Assembly: GCF_001613305.1 (NCBI RefSeq)
Contig: NZ_BDCC01000033.1
Span: forward strand, 124,001-188,000
DNA: 64,000 nt
Reading direction: 5' to 3'
Origin: Nocardia vaccinii NBRC 15922
GTDB taxonomy: Bacteria; Actinomycetota; Actinomycetes; Mycobacteriales; Mycobacteriaceae
Position numbers and translations under genes: made by a program. The first letter of the stretch is position 1; the number at the start of each line of letters is the position of its first letter. Of the stretch, positions 41,690 to 50,613 are shown in pieces. The notes beneath the pieces are model-generated. The model made no database searches, was not told the DNA's origin, and saw only the letters and a list, made by a program, of their open reading frames with translations.

Positions 41690-42115
41690 TCGAACGCCCC
41701 TGACGCCACGCCGCAGGTGGGCCGGTGACCGGGAATTGGTTCCTGGTTCACCCGACGGCTGTCTGGTAGTCCCCTGTACTGCCTTGCGGTTCGAGTCTAG
41801 GACCGTGTAGCGAGCATATGCAAGTACATCTGCAACATCGATTGTGCAGTCGCAGTGCGCGTTTCGGGTGCTGTTGGATTGCTGTCCGGCGACGTCACTG
41901 TCGTGCGGGGCTATAGTTACCGCATTGTTGTGTTGCTATCCGGACGCCGGTTTAAATCTGCCGCGGAATCGTTTGGGTCGCCAATCTCGGAGCGAAGCCG
42001 GATATCTTCCCGAGAAACAAGATCGAATTATCTTGCGCCCCGGGAACGGGCAGGACTCGGCACGCTGTGCGAGCCGCTCTCGCACGCTTCCGGTGGACCG
42101 TCGTGAGGCACGGGA
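41690..42115. other. Intergenic region with motif copy B
   Basis: These 426 bp contain the promoter and motif (41818-41834) of the 83-residue gene. From 41840 to 42115 I see no gene, dyad or terminator that I can support. Confidence 0.45.
41818..41834. promoter_or_regulatory. Copy B of the locus motif
   Basis: ATGCAAGTACATCTGCA is identical to copy A over 17 bases, and its extended dyad is GCATATG-CAAGTA-CATCTGC with one mismatch. It overlaps the -35 of the promoter for the 83-residue gene. Confidence 0.75.
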
Positions 42116-42946
42116 TCAGGACATGGCGCGATGATCGGCCCAGCGGCGCGCCGCATCGCGCAGGCTGTGTGTCCAGATGTTCGGGCGGCGACGTGCGGTG
42201 CTCTCCCATTCTCCCGCGAGCGCCGCGGAGAACGCCCACAGCTGATGCCGGGACGCGGTGTGCCAGGCCGGGGTTCGCGCGGCCCACTGTTCGGCCTCCC
42301 CGGGTTCGTGCCCAGCCAGTACGAGCCACACGATCCAGCACGCCGGATCGATCCAGGCCGCCCCGCGAGTGGCCCACGGCCAGTCGACCAGCCGGGCGGC
42401 GCCGTTCTCACCGATGATGACGTTGCTGTAGTTCCAATCGGTGTGCAGCAGAGTCGATCCGGCGAACAGGGCGCGGTCGGCGGGGTCGGGTGCGTAGCGA
42501 CCCCACCGCTGGACAGCGTCGTTGATCTCGAGGTCGGGCGGGCAGGGCAACTCGGCGAGCGCGGCCATCGTCGCGGCCGTCGCAACGAGGTCGGCGTCGA
42601 TCCGATAATCGGCGAAATGTCCCGGCAGGTAGTGGAATCCGAGCAGATCCCAGCCTCCGGCGGTGACATGCCAGCGCATCGGCGGCCCGATCGGGGAGAC
42701 ATGGGGCCACAGGTTCGCCTCACGGCGCTGTGACCACACCTCGGGATCGTCCAACGGAATGCCCTTGACGAAGGTTCGCTCCCGCGCGGTTTCGATGACC
42801 GCGGCAAGATGGCTGCTGAATCCCGCATTGACCGGATCCGCTCGAAGGATCGGGCCGGTCAATGCCTCGACCGCGGTCCTCGCGGTCTCCGGTATCTGCT
42901 CCCAGCTGTGCCGTAGCGGCGACGTCTGTGCGCGATCGACTGTCAC
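42116..42946 (-). CDS. Aminoglycoside phosphotransferase-like (APH family) kinase
   Basis: The 276-residue protein has the kinase-like catalytic loop LLHTDWNYSNVIIGENGAAR (HxDxxxxN) and the metal-binding LVDWPWATRGAAWIDPACWI. An N-lobe Lys is in RTFVKGIPLDDP. It probably phosphorylates a small molecule, not necessarily an antibiotic. GTG 42946 is chosen by comparison with typical N-termini (RHSWEQIPETARTAVEALTG); an ATG at 43027 is possible. A 15-bp dyad ATCGGATGATCCGAT lies upstream at 43051-43065. Confidence 0.85.
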   Translation of the reverse strand: MTVDRAQTSPLRHSWEQIPETARTAVEALTGPILRADPVNAGFSSHLAAVIETARERTFVKGIPLDDPEVWSQRREANLWPHVSPIGPPMRWHVTAGGWDLLGFHYLPGHFADYRIDADLVATAATMAALAELPCPPDLEINDAVQRWGRYAPDPADRALFAGSTLLHTDWNYSNVIIGENGAARLVDWPWATRGAAWIDPACWIVWLVLAGHEPGEAEQWAARTPAWHTASRHQLWAFSAALAGEWESTARRRPNIWTHSLRDAARRWADHRAMS

Positions 42947-43356
42947 TCTCGAAGATCTACCGCGAATTCGCCACTCGGGCAAGCCAACTCCCACTCCGTA
43001 CTTGCTGATGCATGATCGGATGTACATACGTCTTGCGCTCCGGGCCGAGAATCGGATGATCCGATCGCTTACCGCATTTATCGCCGCAGGTGAGGGCTTT
43101 GTTAGTGCGTGAGAGCCGAAAATTTCAGTGGCGCTCGAGCGACGACCGGTCGGTTGGTCTCGAAATTTGCTGATCATGTGCCGTATTTCGGCCCTTGTGG
43201 TCTCGAACCGGACTCACCGTGCATACGATCGGAAAACGACGACGTGCCAAGGCATTCCGTCGACGTACGCTCGAACGACTCGGTGCAGCGAGCCCGTATT
43301 CGGGTATGGGCGCGTGGTTGGAAGGCTCCGGGGTGAGTTCGTCCTGGGGGTGTGTG
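42947..43356. other. Intergenic region between divergent phosphotransferase and lipase genes
   Basis: No gene is supported in these 410 bp. ATCGGAT-G-ATCCGAT (43051-43065) is a perfect dyad and a candidate operator. The lipase start at 43357 has a G-rich stretch (TGGGGGTGTGTG) as its only ribosome site. Confidence 0.45.
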
Positions 43357-44748
43357 ATGCGTGCTTGGCGTGTCCTGCTCATTGCGGTTCTACTGGTCTG
43401 CGGCTCGGCGACGGGTTTCGCGCAGGCCGGCCCGATACCCGTCGGCCCGCCGAATCCGCCCGCACTCCCGGCGATTCCGGGTATCGACGCGGCCACGGTG
43501 CAGCGATGGATCGATGCGGTGGTACCCGCGCCGCCCATTGTGGCGCCGGCGGATCCGATCGCGGCCTCGCCGGGGACCTCGCCGAATCTGGCGCGACTGC
43601 AACAGGCGGTGATGCCTGCCGAGGTCGGGGACCCGATGTTCGATCAGTGGCCGCCGAACCTCGCCGCCGAAGCGCCCGGCGCGATCATCGCCGTGCGTGA
43701 TGTGACCGCGACGGCGGCTCCGTTGCTTGCGGTGCCGGTCCGGCAGGTGCTGTTACTGAAATTCCGGACCACGGACGCCTACGGCGGCGCGTCGTTCGCC
43801 ACGGCCACACTCGTGATTCCGGCGGCCGCGTGGCCGGGCCGGGGGGAGCGGCCGGTAGTGGTGAACAACCTGGCCATCGACGCGCTGGGACGGGCCTGCA
43901 CCCCGGGATACACGCTCGCCCACGGCTTCAACGCGCATTCGAGTCTCGGCGACGATCTCCCGCCGACCACACAGTTGGCGGTCCTGCGCGGATACGCGGT
44001 GCTGATTCCCGATCACGAGGGGCCGCGGATGGCCTATGCCGAACCCTACGTCGCCGGACATGCGGTACTCGATTCGATTCGCGCGCTGCGCAATCTACGC
44101 CCCGAGGAGTTCGGGAACAGTCGTTTCGCCATGCACGGTTACTCCGGCGGGGCCATCGCCACGCGCGGCGCGGTCGCGCTGATCGGTTCCTACGCACCGG
44201 AATTGGCGACGGTAGTCGTCGGCGCCGCGCTGGGCGGCGTACCCGCCGACTACCGCATCCTGGCCCGCAGCATGAACGCGAATCTCGCCTCGGGCGTATT
44301 CCTGGCCGCGACGTTCGGCGTGGCGAGGGAACGCCCGGAGATCCTGGCCCGGATGAACAATCTGGCGCGCTGGGCGGCGATTTCACCGTTGAAGGACAGC
44401 TGTACCAGCGTCTTCGCGCCGGTCGGCCTGCTGATGCTGCCCGCCGACGTCGCCGCGGACATCCCCGATGCGCTGCAGAGCCCGGTCGCCGATCAGATCT
44501 ACACCGTCACCGCGATGAACGGGATGAAATCGCCTGTGCCGCTCTATATCTATCAGGGCGAGCAGGAGTTCTGGATTCCGGCCGAGGGCGCTCGCGACTA
44601 CTACGCGCGGCAGTGCGCGCTGGGGGCGCGGGCGACGTACCGGAGCGTACCGGGCGAACATCTGCTCGCCGACGCGCTCGGCTACCCCGAGGCGGCGGCG
44701 TGGGTCGACCAGCGGCTGCAAGGGATTCCGGCCCCCGACGGGTGCTGA
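43357..44748 (+). CDS. Secreted LIP-family lipase
   Basis: The 463-residue protein has an N-terminal signal peptide (VLLIAVLLVCGSATGFAQA) and the secretory lipase (LIP) fold. The nucleophile elbow is FAMHGYSGGAIATRGA, an acid is near YIYQGEQEFWIPAEGA, and a His is in RSVPGEHLLADALGYP. The segment VLIPDHEGPRMAYAEPYVAG is typical of the family. It should hydrolyse acylglycerols or esters outside the cell. It opens a cluster of four exported alpha/beta hydrolases on the plus strand. Confidence 0.92.
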   Translation: MRAWRVLLIAVLLVCGSATGFAQAGPIPVGPPNPPALPAIPGIDAATVQRWIDAVVPAPPIVAPADPIAASPGTSPNLARLQQAVMPAEVGDPMFDQWPPNLAAEAPGAIIAVRDVTATAAPLLAVPVRQVLLLKFRTTDAYGGASFATATLVIPAAAWPGRGERPVVVNNLAIDALGRACTPGYTLAHGFNAHSSLGDDLPPTTQLAVLRGYAVLIPDHEGPRMAYAEPYVAGHAVLDSIRALRNLRPEEFGNSRFAMHGYSGGAIATRGAVALIGSYAPELATVVVGAALGGVPADYRILARSMNANLASGVFLAATFGVARERPEILARMNNLARWAAISPLKDSCTSVFAPVGLLMLPADVAADIPDALQSPVADQIYTVTAMNGMKSPVPLYIYQGEQEFWIPAEGARDYYARQCALGARATYRSVPGEHLLADALGYPEAAAWVDQRLQGIPAPDGC

Positions 44749-45168
44749 GGAGTTCGGCGTTTTGTGTGCCGCCCCTAGTCGTTCGGCGGGCGGTTCATGA
44801 ATTGTCATCGGATCAGGTCGTACCGCCCCCGTGTCGGTTTCGTAGCCGTATCGTGATCTGCACGCGGCGCCGGTGTTTGCGCGGTCGGCGCCGCGAACAG
44901 GTGTCGGCGCCGTACCCGGAACAGGAAGGAGGGCGCCCGGTCCGGTCGTGACACCAGCCACCACCGGGTGGTGCCCCGAAACCACCCACCCGGTAAACGT
45001 ACCTCCGCACCGCGGCAACTGGACTTCCAACCCCTCCCGCCACCTGGTGCATGTGCGTGTGGATCCGACCCGCCGGACGCAACCCTCACCCCAGCGTCCG
45101 GCGGGGTTCCGCGCCGGCCATTCCCCTGTGGCCGCCGAGGACGCTTTGCTTTGCTTGAAGGAGTACGT
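44749..45168. other. Intergenic region before the first Ag85-like gene
   Basis: These 420 bp show no supportable gene; minus-strand frames are arginine-rich and lack motifs. ACCGGGTGG (44963-44971) and CCACCCGGT (44986-44994) form a hairpin with a 14-nt loop. GAAGGAG at 45157-45163 serves the small upstream frame at 45169. Confidence 0.5.
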
Positions 45169-45228
45169 GTGAGCACCGCCAGGACCGATCGGGATCATTC
45201 GCGCGGGCTCGGCTCCGGCGCGTTATGA
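45169..45228 (+). CDS. 19-residue upstream peptide coupled to the esterase gene
   Basis: GTG 45169, 5 bases after the strong site GAAGGAG, opens a 19-codon frame (STARTDRDHSRGLGSGAL after the first residue) whose TGA overlaps the esterase ATG at 45225 (ATGA). The esterase itself has no ribosome site, so its translation probably depends on ribosomes finishing this short frame. The arginine-rich peptide may have no function of its own. Confidence 0.6.
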   Translation: MSTARTDRDHSRGLGSGAL

Positions 45229-46268
45229 CCCTTCGCGTTCCCCTCGGCGCGGTGGCGGCGCTGCTGGCCGGTACCATTCTCGCCGCGCCCGTCCGCGCCG
45301 ATCCGGCACCGGCCGGTCCGCCCGCACTGGGAGCGCCGACGAGCCGATCGGTCCTGCTGAGCACGGAGACTCGCGGACCGCACTGGGAACGCCTTTATGT
45401 GCGCTCGGCCTCGATGCGCCGGGTGATACCCGTGGACGTGCTGCGCGGCGCGGGCCCGGGACCGCATCCGGCGCTGTATCTGCTGGACGGCGTGGACGGC
45501 TCGCCGACCTCGGACTGGCTGACCAAGGGCCATGCCGCCGAGTTCTTCGCGGACAAACCGGTGGACGTGGTGCTGACCGGTGACGGCGTCGGCAGCATGT
45601 ACAGCGACTGGGAACATTACGACCGCACCCTGGGTCTGAACCGGTGGGAGACCTTCCTGATCGATGAGCTGCCGCCGATCGTCGAGTCCTATCTGCACAC
45701 CGACGGTCGGCGCGCGGTCGCGGGCGTGTCCATGGGCGCGCAGGGGGCGATGATGCTCGCACAGCGGCATCCGGGTTTCTTCCGTGCCGTCGCCGGAATC
45801 AGCGGATGTTATTCGACCGCGGACGATGTCGGCGAGGCGGTCACCCGCATCACCGTGGCCTCGCGCGGCGGAAACCCCGAAAACCTCTGGGGGCCGCCGA
45901 ATTCCCCGGCGTGGCTTGCGCACGACAGTCTTCTCGGTGCGGCGAAATTGCGTGGCACCGCGATCTATCTCTCGGCCGCGACCGGTGTGCCCGGCGTGCC
46001 CGACTTCGAGGCCATCGCCGATGCCCCGGATGTGCTCGGCGCGCTGCAGCAGTCCGGGGGCGGTGTCGCACTCGAGGCCGGTGCGCTGGCATGCACCCAG
46101 CGATTCGCGGAACGTCTTGCGCAACTGCGTATTCCGGCGACTGTCGAGTACGAGCCGACCGGCACGCACGCGTGGCCGTCCTTCACCGACGAACTCCCGG
46201 CTGCGTGGGACGCCATTGCGAAGGCGTTTCACGGCGACGCCAGCAAGATCGAGGTCGAGGAGCGCTGA
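45225..46268 (+). CDS. Antigen 85-like secreted esterase/mycolyltransferase
   Basis: The 347-residue protein has a signal peptide (VAALLAGTILAAPVRADPAP) and the Ag85 fold. Supporting segments are ALYLLDGVDGSPTSDWLTKG, the elbow RRAVAGVSMGAQGAMMLAQR (Ser nucleophile) and a terminal YEPTGTHAWPSFTDELPAAW (His). NRWETFLIDELPPIVESYL matches the Ag85 segment before the elbow. It may transfer mycolates to trehalose or arabinogalactan, or be an esterase. It is translated from an overlap with the 19-residue frame. Confidence 0.88.
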   Translation: MTLRVPLGAVAALLAGTILAAPVRADPAPAGPPALGAPTSRSVLLSTETRGPHWERLYVRSASMRRVIPVDVLRGAGPGPHPALYLLDGVDGSPTSDWLTKGHAAEFFADKPVDVVLTGDGVGSMYSDWEHYDRTLGLNRWETFLIDELPPIVESYLHTDGRRAVAGVSMGAQGAMMLAQRHPGFFRAVAGISGCYSTADDVGEAVTRITVASRGGNPENLWGPPNSPAWLAHDSLLGAAKLRGTAIYLSAATGVPGVPDFEAIADAPDVLGALQQSGGGVALEAGALACTQRFAERLAQLRIPATVEYEPTGTHAWPSFTDELPAAWDAIAKAFHGDASKIEVEER

Positions 46269-46602
46269 CCGCCGCGAATCGTGGCGCGCGGTGAACGGTC
46301 GTCCTGCGCTGTCGCGCAACGACTATTCGTGAATATTTCGTGATGGGCGTGGCCGGCCGATGCGTCGGGGATCGGTTCCGTGCCGAGCGCCGAATGGGGA
46401 CACCCGCGCTCGGGCAACGTATTCGTCCCGCATTGTGCACTCTCACCGGCGGTACCGGGCACGCTAGTGAGATATCGAAGAGCCCTGGTCGGACCGTATC
46501 GGACCCCTGTCGACGGACCTAGCGTGAGCGCAGTTCGAATGCCCGGAATCGCTTCCCGGGCAACGAAACCGAGAACGTCGTGGTTCTGCAGGAAGGTTTG
46601 GA
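46269..46602. other. Intergenic leader of the class 2 lipase gene
   Basis: No gene is supported in these 334 bp. TGCCCGG (46540-46546) and CCGGGCA (46556-46562) form a hairpin in the leader, about 40 nt before the lipase start, which has AGGAAGG as ribosome site. Other open frames here lack coding character. Confidence 0.45.
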
Positions 46603-47823
46603 ATGAGACGAACTACCCGTGCCCGGTCGTTGCGTGCTGTGGTCCTCATGGGTGTCACACTGCTCACCGTCGGCTTCGGCTGCGTCGGGGCGAACGCCGC
46701 CCCCACACCGGCTCCGGCCCCGCATCCGACCGATCGAACACTCGCCGACTTCATCGCGAAGGGCTTGAAGAACAAGGCCGCCAAGCCCATCGTCGACACC
46801 GGCAGCGCCGGTACGGGTTCGGCGTGCACCTCGGGCAGCGGCGCCGGTTCGGGCAACGGGTCGGGCGACTGCTACGGCGGTTCGGGCTCGAGTTCGGGAT
46901 CGCAGGGCGGAACATCTTCCGACACAGTCGGTTACGGCCCAGCGAGTACGGCATTCCTTGCCGCCTTCGGCTATTCGCTGCTGCACCCGAACGTGGCCCC
47001 GCCGGGAACGAACGACTGGAGCTGCAAGCCGACCGCGCGGCATCCCGAACCTGTGGTGCTGGTCCACGGGACGTGGGAGAACGCTTACGACAACTTCGCC
47101 TACGTGAGCCAGCCGCTCGCGAACGCCGGTTACTGCGTCTACACGTTCAACTACGGTCAGTCGAATCTGCTGGCCGGTGGTGGACTGGGTTCGGTGCTCC
47201 CGGGCGCGAACGGCACCGAGAACATCCCGGATTCGGCCAAGCAGCTGGCGACCTTCGTCGATCGCGTCCTGGCGGCCACCGGTGCGCCGAAGGTGAACAT
47301 CGTCGGGCACTCGCAGGGCGGCGCGATGTCGCGGTGGTATCTGAAGTACGAGGGCGGCGCGGCCAAGGTCGATCACGAGATGACCTTCGGCGCAACCAAT
47401 CACGGCACCACGCTGGACGGCATCGGCGCACTGGGCCGGGCCATCAACAACTTCGGCATCGATGTGCTGGGCCTGATCGAGATCTTCGTCGGGCACTCCG
47501 GCATCGAGCAGACCGTCGGCTCCGATTTCGTCAACAAGCTCAACGCCGGCGGGGATACCATGCCGGGGGTGAACTACACGGTCGTGGGCACCCGCTACGA
47601 CGAGGTCACCACGCCGTACAACCTGACGTTCCTGCAGCCCGGACCGGGTGCGACGGTGCGCAACATCACCCTGCAGGACGGCTGTGATCAGGACCTGTCC
47701 GATCACCTGACGCTGATGTACTCCCCGCGGGTGCTGTCGATCATCCTCAACACCCTCGACCCCAGCGTGCCGTTGCAGTGCACTTTCAACCCGTGGCTGC
47801 TGGGCGGCGGCGGGAAGCTCTGA
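46603..47823 (+). CDS. Secreted class 2 lipase
   Basis: The 406-residue protein has a signal peptide (VVLMGVTLLTVGFGCVGANA) and a low-complexity Gly/Ser linker at about 68-105. The lipase domain has PVVLVHGTWENAYDNFAYVS (oxyanion), VNIVGHSQGGAMSRWYLKYE (Ser), VGTRYDEVTTPYN (Asp) and DQDLSDHLTLMYSP (His). Six or more cysteines suggest disulphides. It should cleave acylglycerols outside the cell. A hairpin at 47848-47888 separates it from the mycolyltransferase. Confidence 0.92.
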   Translation: MRRTTRARSLRAVVLMGVTLLTVGFGCVGANAAPTPAPAPHPTDRTLADFIAKGLKNKAAKPIVDTGSAGTGSACTSGSGAGSGNGSGDCYGGSGSSSGSQGGTSSDTVGYGPASTAFLAAFGYSLLHPNVAPPGTNDWSCKPTARHPEPVVLVHGTWENAYDNFAYVSQPLANAGYCVYTFNYGQSNLLAGGGLGSVLPGANGTENIPDSAKQLATFVDRVLAATGAPKVNIVGHSQGGAMSRWYLKYEGGAAKVDHEMTFGATNHGTTLDGIGALGRAINNFGIDVLGLIEIFVGHSGIEQTVGSDFVNKLNAGGDTMPGVNYTVVGTRYDEVTTPYNLTFLQPGPGATVRNITLQDGCDQDLSDHLTLMYSPRVLSIILNTLDPSVPLQCTFNPWLLGGGGKL

Positions 47824-47847
47824 CCGGTCGATCCGTCCACCACGCGC

Positions 47848-47888
47848 ATGCCTGCCGGGCGAAGCGAATTCCGCTGCCCGGCAGGCAT
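47848..47888 (+). terminator. Hairpin between lipase and mycolyltransferase genes
   Basis: ATGCCTGCCGGGC (47848-47860) and GCCCGGCAGGCAT (47876-47888) are perfect 13-bp arms with a 15-nt loop. No T-run follows, so it may end or attenuate the lipase transcript, or stabilise it. Confidence 0.6.
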
Positions 47889-47942
47889 ACCCGCGTCGTA
47901 CCACCTTTCCGGCATGGGCCGGGAACAGCACAGAGAGATCCG

Positions 47943-48953
47943 ATGATTCGAAATATGTTGCGTATCGGCGTGTTTGCGGCCGTTGTGAGTGTGGTGGCCG
48001 CCGTGCTGACCGCAGCGCCCAGCCTGGCCGGCGCCCCCGACGGCTCGGCCGTGACGGGCACCTGGCAGGTGAACGCGAATACCGTTCAGCTGCGTGTGCA
48101 TTCGGCGGCGATGAACACCAACATCATGGTGAACGTCCAGCGCCCGGTCGATCCGAAGGCGCCCGCAGGGGTGCTGTATCTACTCAATGGCGGTGGGGGA
48201 GGCCAGGATTCGGCGACCTGGCAGCGCAATACCGATGTGCAGCGGTTCCTGTCCGGTAAACAGGTGATCGTGGTGCAGCCGGTCGGCGGCCGGTGGAGTT
48301 ACTACACCGACTGGCGCACGCCGGACCCGAAACTCGGTGTGTACAAATGGAAGACGTTCCTCACCGAGGAACTGCCGCCCTTGATTTCGGCGACGTTCAC
48401 CACCACGGGCGCGAATGCCATTGCGGGACTGTCGACTTCGGGGACATCGGTGCTGCAACTGCCGATCGCGAAGCCCGGCCTGTACCGCGCGGTGGCCGCC
48501 TACAGCGGGTGTGCGCAGATCAGCGATCCGGTCGGTCGGGAATTCGTGAAACTCGCGGTCGAGGACTGGGGCGGCGGGGATACGGTGAACATGTACGGCC
48601 CCGACGACGATCCGATGTGGGCCGCGAACGATCCGTATGTGCACGCCGCCGGGCTGCGCGGGCTGAAACTGTTCATCTCGAGCGGGTCGGGCATTCCGGG
48701 GATGTACGACACCTACAACGGCCCGCACATGTTGCCGGGAGTGTCCGGATACGCCGACCAGATGGTGATCGGCGGCGTCATCGAGGCGGCGGTGAACTGG
48801 TGCACGCACAATCTGCGGACCCGGCTCGGGCAGCTCGGCATCCCCGCGACCTTCGATTTCGAACCCGCCGGTACGCATTCCTGGGGATATTGGCAAGATG
48901 CGCTGAAACGGTCCTGGCCGGTCCTGGCCGCAGGACTCGGCGTACCGGTGTGA
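47943..48953 (+). CDS. Mycolyltransferase, antigen 85 family
   Basis: The 336-residue secreted protein has a signal peptide (VFAAVVSVVAAVLTAAPSLA). It is a close match to Ag85: VIVVQPVGGRWSYYTDWRTP, YKWKTFLTEELPPLI, the elbow IAGLSTSGTSVLQLPIAK (Ser) and FEPAGTHSWGYWQDALKRSW (His), with an acid likely in GGVIEAAVNWC. Ag85 enzymes transfer mycolic acid from trehalose monomycolate to trehalose or arabinogalactan. This gene is the strongest evidence that the organism makes mycolic acids. Confidence 0.93.
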   Translation: MIRNMLRIGVFAAVVSVVAAVLTAAPSLAGAPDGSAVTGTWQVNANTVQLRVHSAAMNTNIMVNVQRPVDPKAPAGVLYLLNGGGGGQDSATWQRNTDVQRFLSGKQVIVVQPVGGRWSYYTDWRTPDPKLGVYKWKTFLTEELPPLISATFTTTGANAIAGLSTSGTSVLQLPIAKPGLYRAVAAYSGCAQISDPVGREFVKLAVEDWGGGDTVNMYGPDDDPMWAANDPYVHAAGLRGLKLFISSGSGIPGMYDTYNGPHMLPGVSGYADQMVIGGVIEAAVNWCTHNLRTRLGQLGIPATFDFEPAGTHSWGYWQDALKRSWPVLAAGLGVPV

Positions 48954-49134
48954 ACCGGCACCCCGGCGGCGGGGCCGTAGACTCTGTGCCGTACATCTGG
49001 ATGCCGGTGTTCTGGGGCGGCGTTTCGGAGTGATACGGACGAGGTGGTCGCAGCATGCGGACGACGAGCGAGGAGATGGTCGCAATATCGGACAGCGCGC
49101 AGTGGAACGGCGGCGCCGGCGCGGCGGTCGCCCG

Positions 49135-50520
49135 ATGACGGCGGAATCGGTGACGACCTCGGCACCGCCGGACGAGCAGGTGGTGCGTCCGGCGCTGGAG
49201 AAATTCGGATTCGCCGAGTTCCGGCGTACCGCGGCGATCGGTTCGGTACTCGCCGGCTGTGTGGCGCGCCGGGTGGTGCGCGGCGGGCTGCGTAGGGCCA
49301 AGCGGCGATATGCCGTGGCCGACGGCGTGGTCGACGGTTTCGAGGTGCTCGGCCCGATGTTCGTCAAACTCGGCCAGCTGATCGCCTCCTCTCCCGGCTC
49401 GTTCCCGCCCGAACTGGCCGACGCCTGCCTGCGCTGTCTGGACGATGTGCCGCCGTTCCCGGGTGTCGACGCGCGCGATATCGTCGAGGCCGATCTGGGC
49501 CGTCCGATCGACGAGCTTTTCCGTGAGTTCGAGGATACCCCGCTGTCGGCGGCCTCGGTGGCGCAGGTGCACGGATGCGTTCTCGCCGACGGCCGCCCCG
49601 CGGTGGTGAAGGTGCAGCGGCCCGATATCGCCAGGCGCATGATCGTGGATCTGCGCGCCGCGTTCCGGTTGGCGCGGATGATGGAGCGCCGCTCGGAGAA
49701 CGCCCGGATCGCCAATGCCGGCGGCGTGGTCCGCGATCTGTACGAGACGACCGTCGCCGAACTCGATTTCCGCAACGAGGCGGGTAATCAGGTTCGCGCC
49801 CGGGAGAATCTGCGCGCGTTCGGCGATAACGCCGGCGTCGTGATACCCGAGGTGTATCCGGAATACTCCGGTCCGCGGGTGCTGTGCATGGAACGGATGA
49901 GCGGACTGCCGCTGGACCGGTTCGACGATATCCGCGCGGTGCATCCGGACCCGGAGTTGCTGATCCGCCGATTGGTCAAGGCGTGGCTGGAAAGCGTTGT
50001 GGTACACGGGCTTTTCCACGGTGACGTGCACGCGGGCAATCTGTGGCTGCTGGACGACGGCCGCGCGGCCATGCTCGATTTCGGCATCGTCGGCAAGATG
50101 ACGCCGCAGTGGCGGGATTTCGTGCGGGCGCTGTTCCACGCGAGTGCCATCGACGGTGATTTCCGGCCGGTCGCACGGGCGTTGCGGGAGCTGGATCTGG
50201 TCGCGGCGGATGCCGGTGACGATGCGACCATCGGCCGTCAGCTCGCGACCGCGCTCGCGCCGGTGCTCTCGGGCAAGCTCGCCAAGCTGGATATGGGCAA
50301 GGTCGCCGCGCGACTGGTCGAATTCGGCAAGCGGCGCGGAGCCTCGGGCCCCGAGCAGCTGATTCTGATGGGTAAGCAGCTCGGCTATTTCGAACGCTAC
50401 GCGGTTGCGCTGGCGCCGGGTTGGCGTCTGGGACAGGATCTCTACCTCTTCCGCAACGTGTTTCCCGAGGAGGTTGCCGCCAAGGCGGCCGCGCAGGACG
50501 TCGAACTCCCAGCCGACTGA
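49135..50520 (+). CDS. ABC1/AarF (UbiB-like) family kinase
   Basis: The 461-residue protein shows the atypical kinase motifs in order: GPMFVKLGQLIASSPGSFPP (KxGQ), PLSAASVAQVHGCVLADGRP, VVHGLFHGDVHAGNLWLL and AAMLDFGIVGKMTPQWRDFV. UbiB-like ATPases act in quinone or lipid metabolism at the membrane. The start is uncertain: ATG 49135 is used, and an in-frame start at 49030 would add an arginine-rich stretch. Confidence 0.92.
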   Translation: MTAESVTTSAPPDEQVVRPALEKFGFAEFRRTAAIGSVLAGCVARRVVRGGLRRAKRRYAVADGVVDGFEVLGPMFVKLGQLIASSPGSFPPELADACLRCLDDVPPFPGVDARDIVEADLGRPIDELFREFEDTPLSAASVAQVHGCVLADGRPAVVKVQRPDIARRMIVDLRAAFRLARMMERRSENARIANAGGVVRDLYETTVAELDFRNEAGNQVRARENLRAFGDNAGVVIPEVYPEYSGPRVLCMERMSGLPLDRFDDIRAVHPDPELLIRRLVKAWLESVVVHGLFHGDVHAGNLWLLDDGRAAMLDFGIVGKMTPQWRDFVRALFHASAIDGDFRPVARALRELDLVAADAGDDATIGRQLATALAPVLSGKLAKLDMGKVAARLVEFGKRRGASGPEQLILMGKQLGYFERYAVALAPGWRLGQDLYLFRNVFPEEVAAKAAAQDVELPAD

Positions 50521-50613
50521 TTGATCTCCGGCCTGTCGATCCCGCCCGTGGGCTACGGTGCTGTACCGGATCGATCTGCAGGCCAACCGATCATGTGCCG
50601 AGGGAGGACAGCT

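Noticed and set aside
44805..45176. 123-codon minus-strand frame before the Ag85-like gene
   Set aside because: Composition is Arg/Pro-rich, there is no ribosome site, and it overlaps the promoter of the plus-strand gene.
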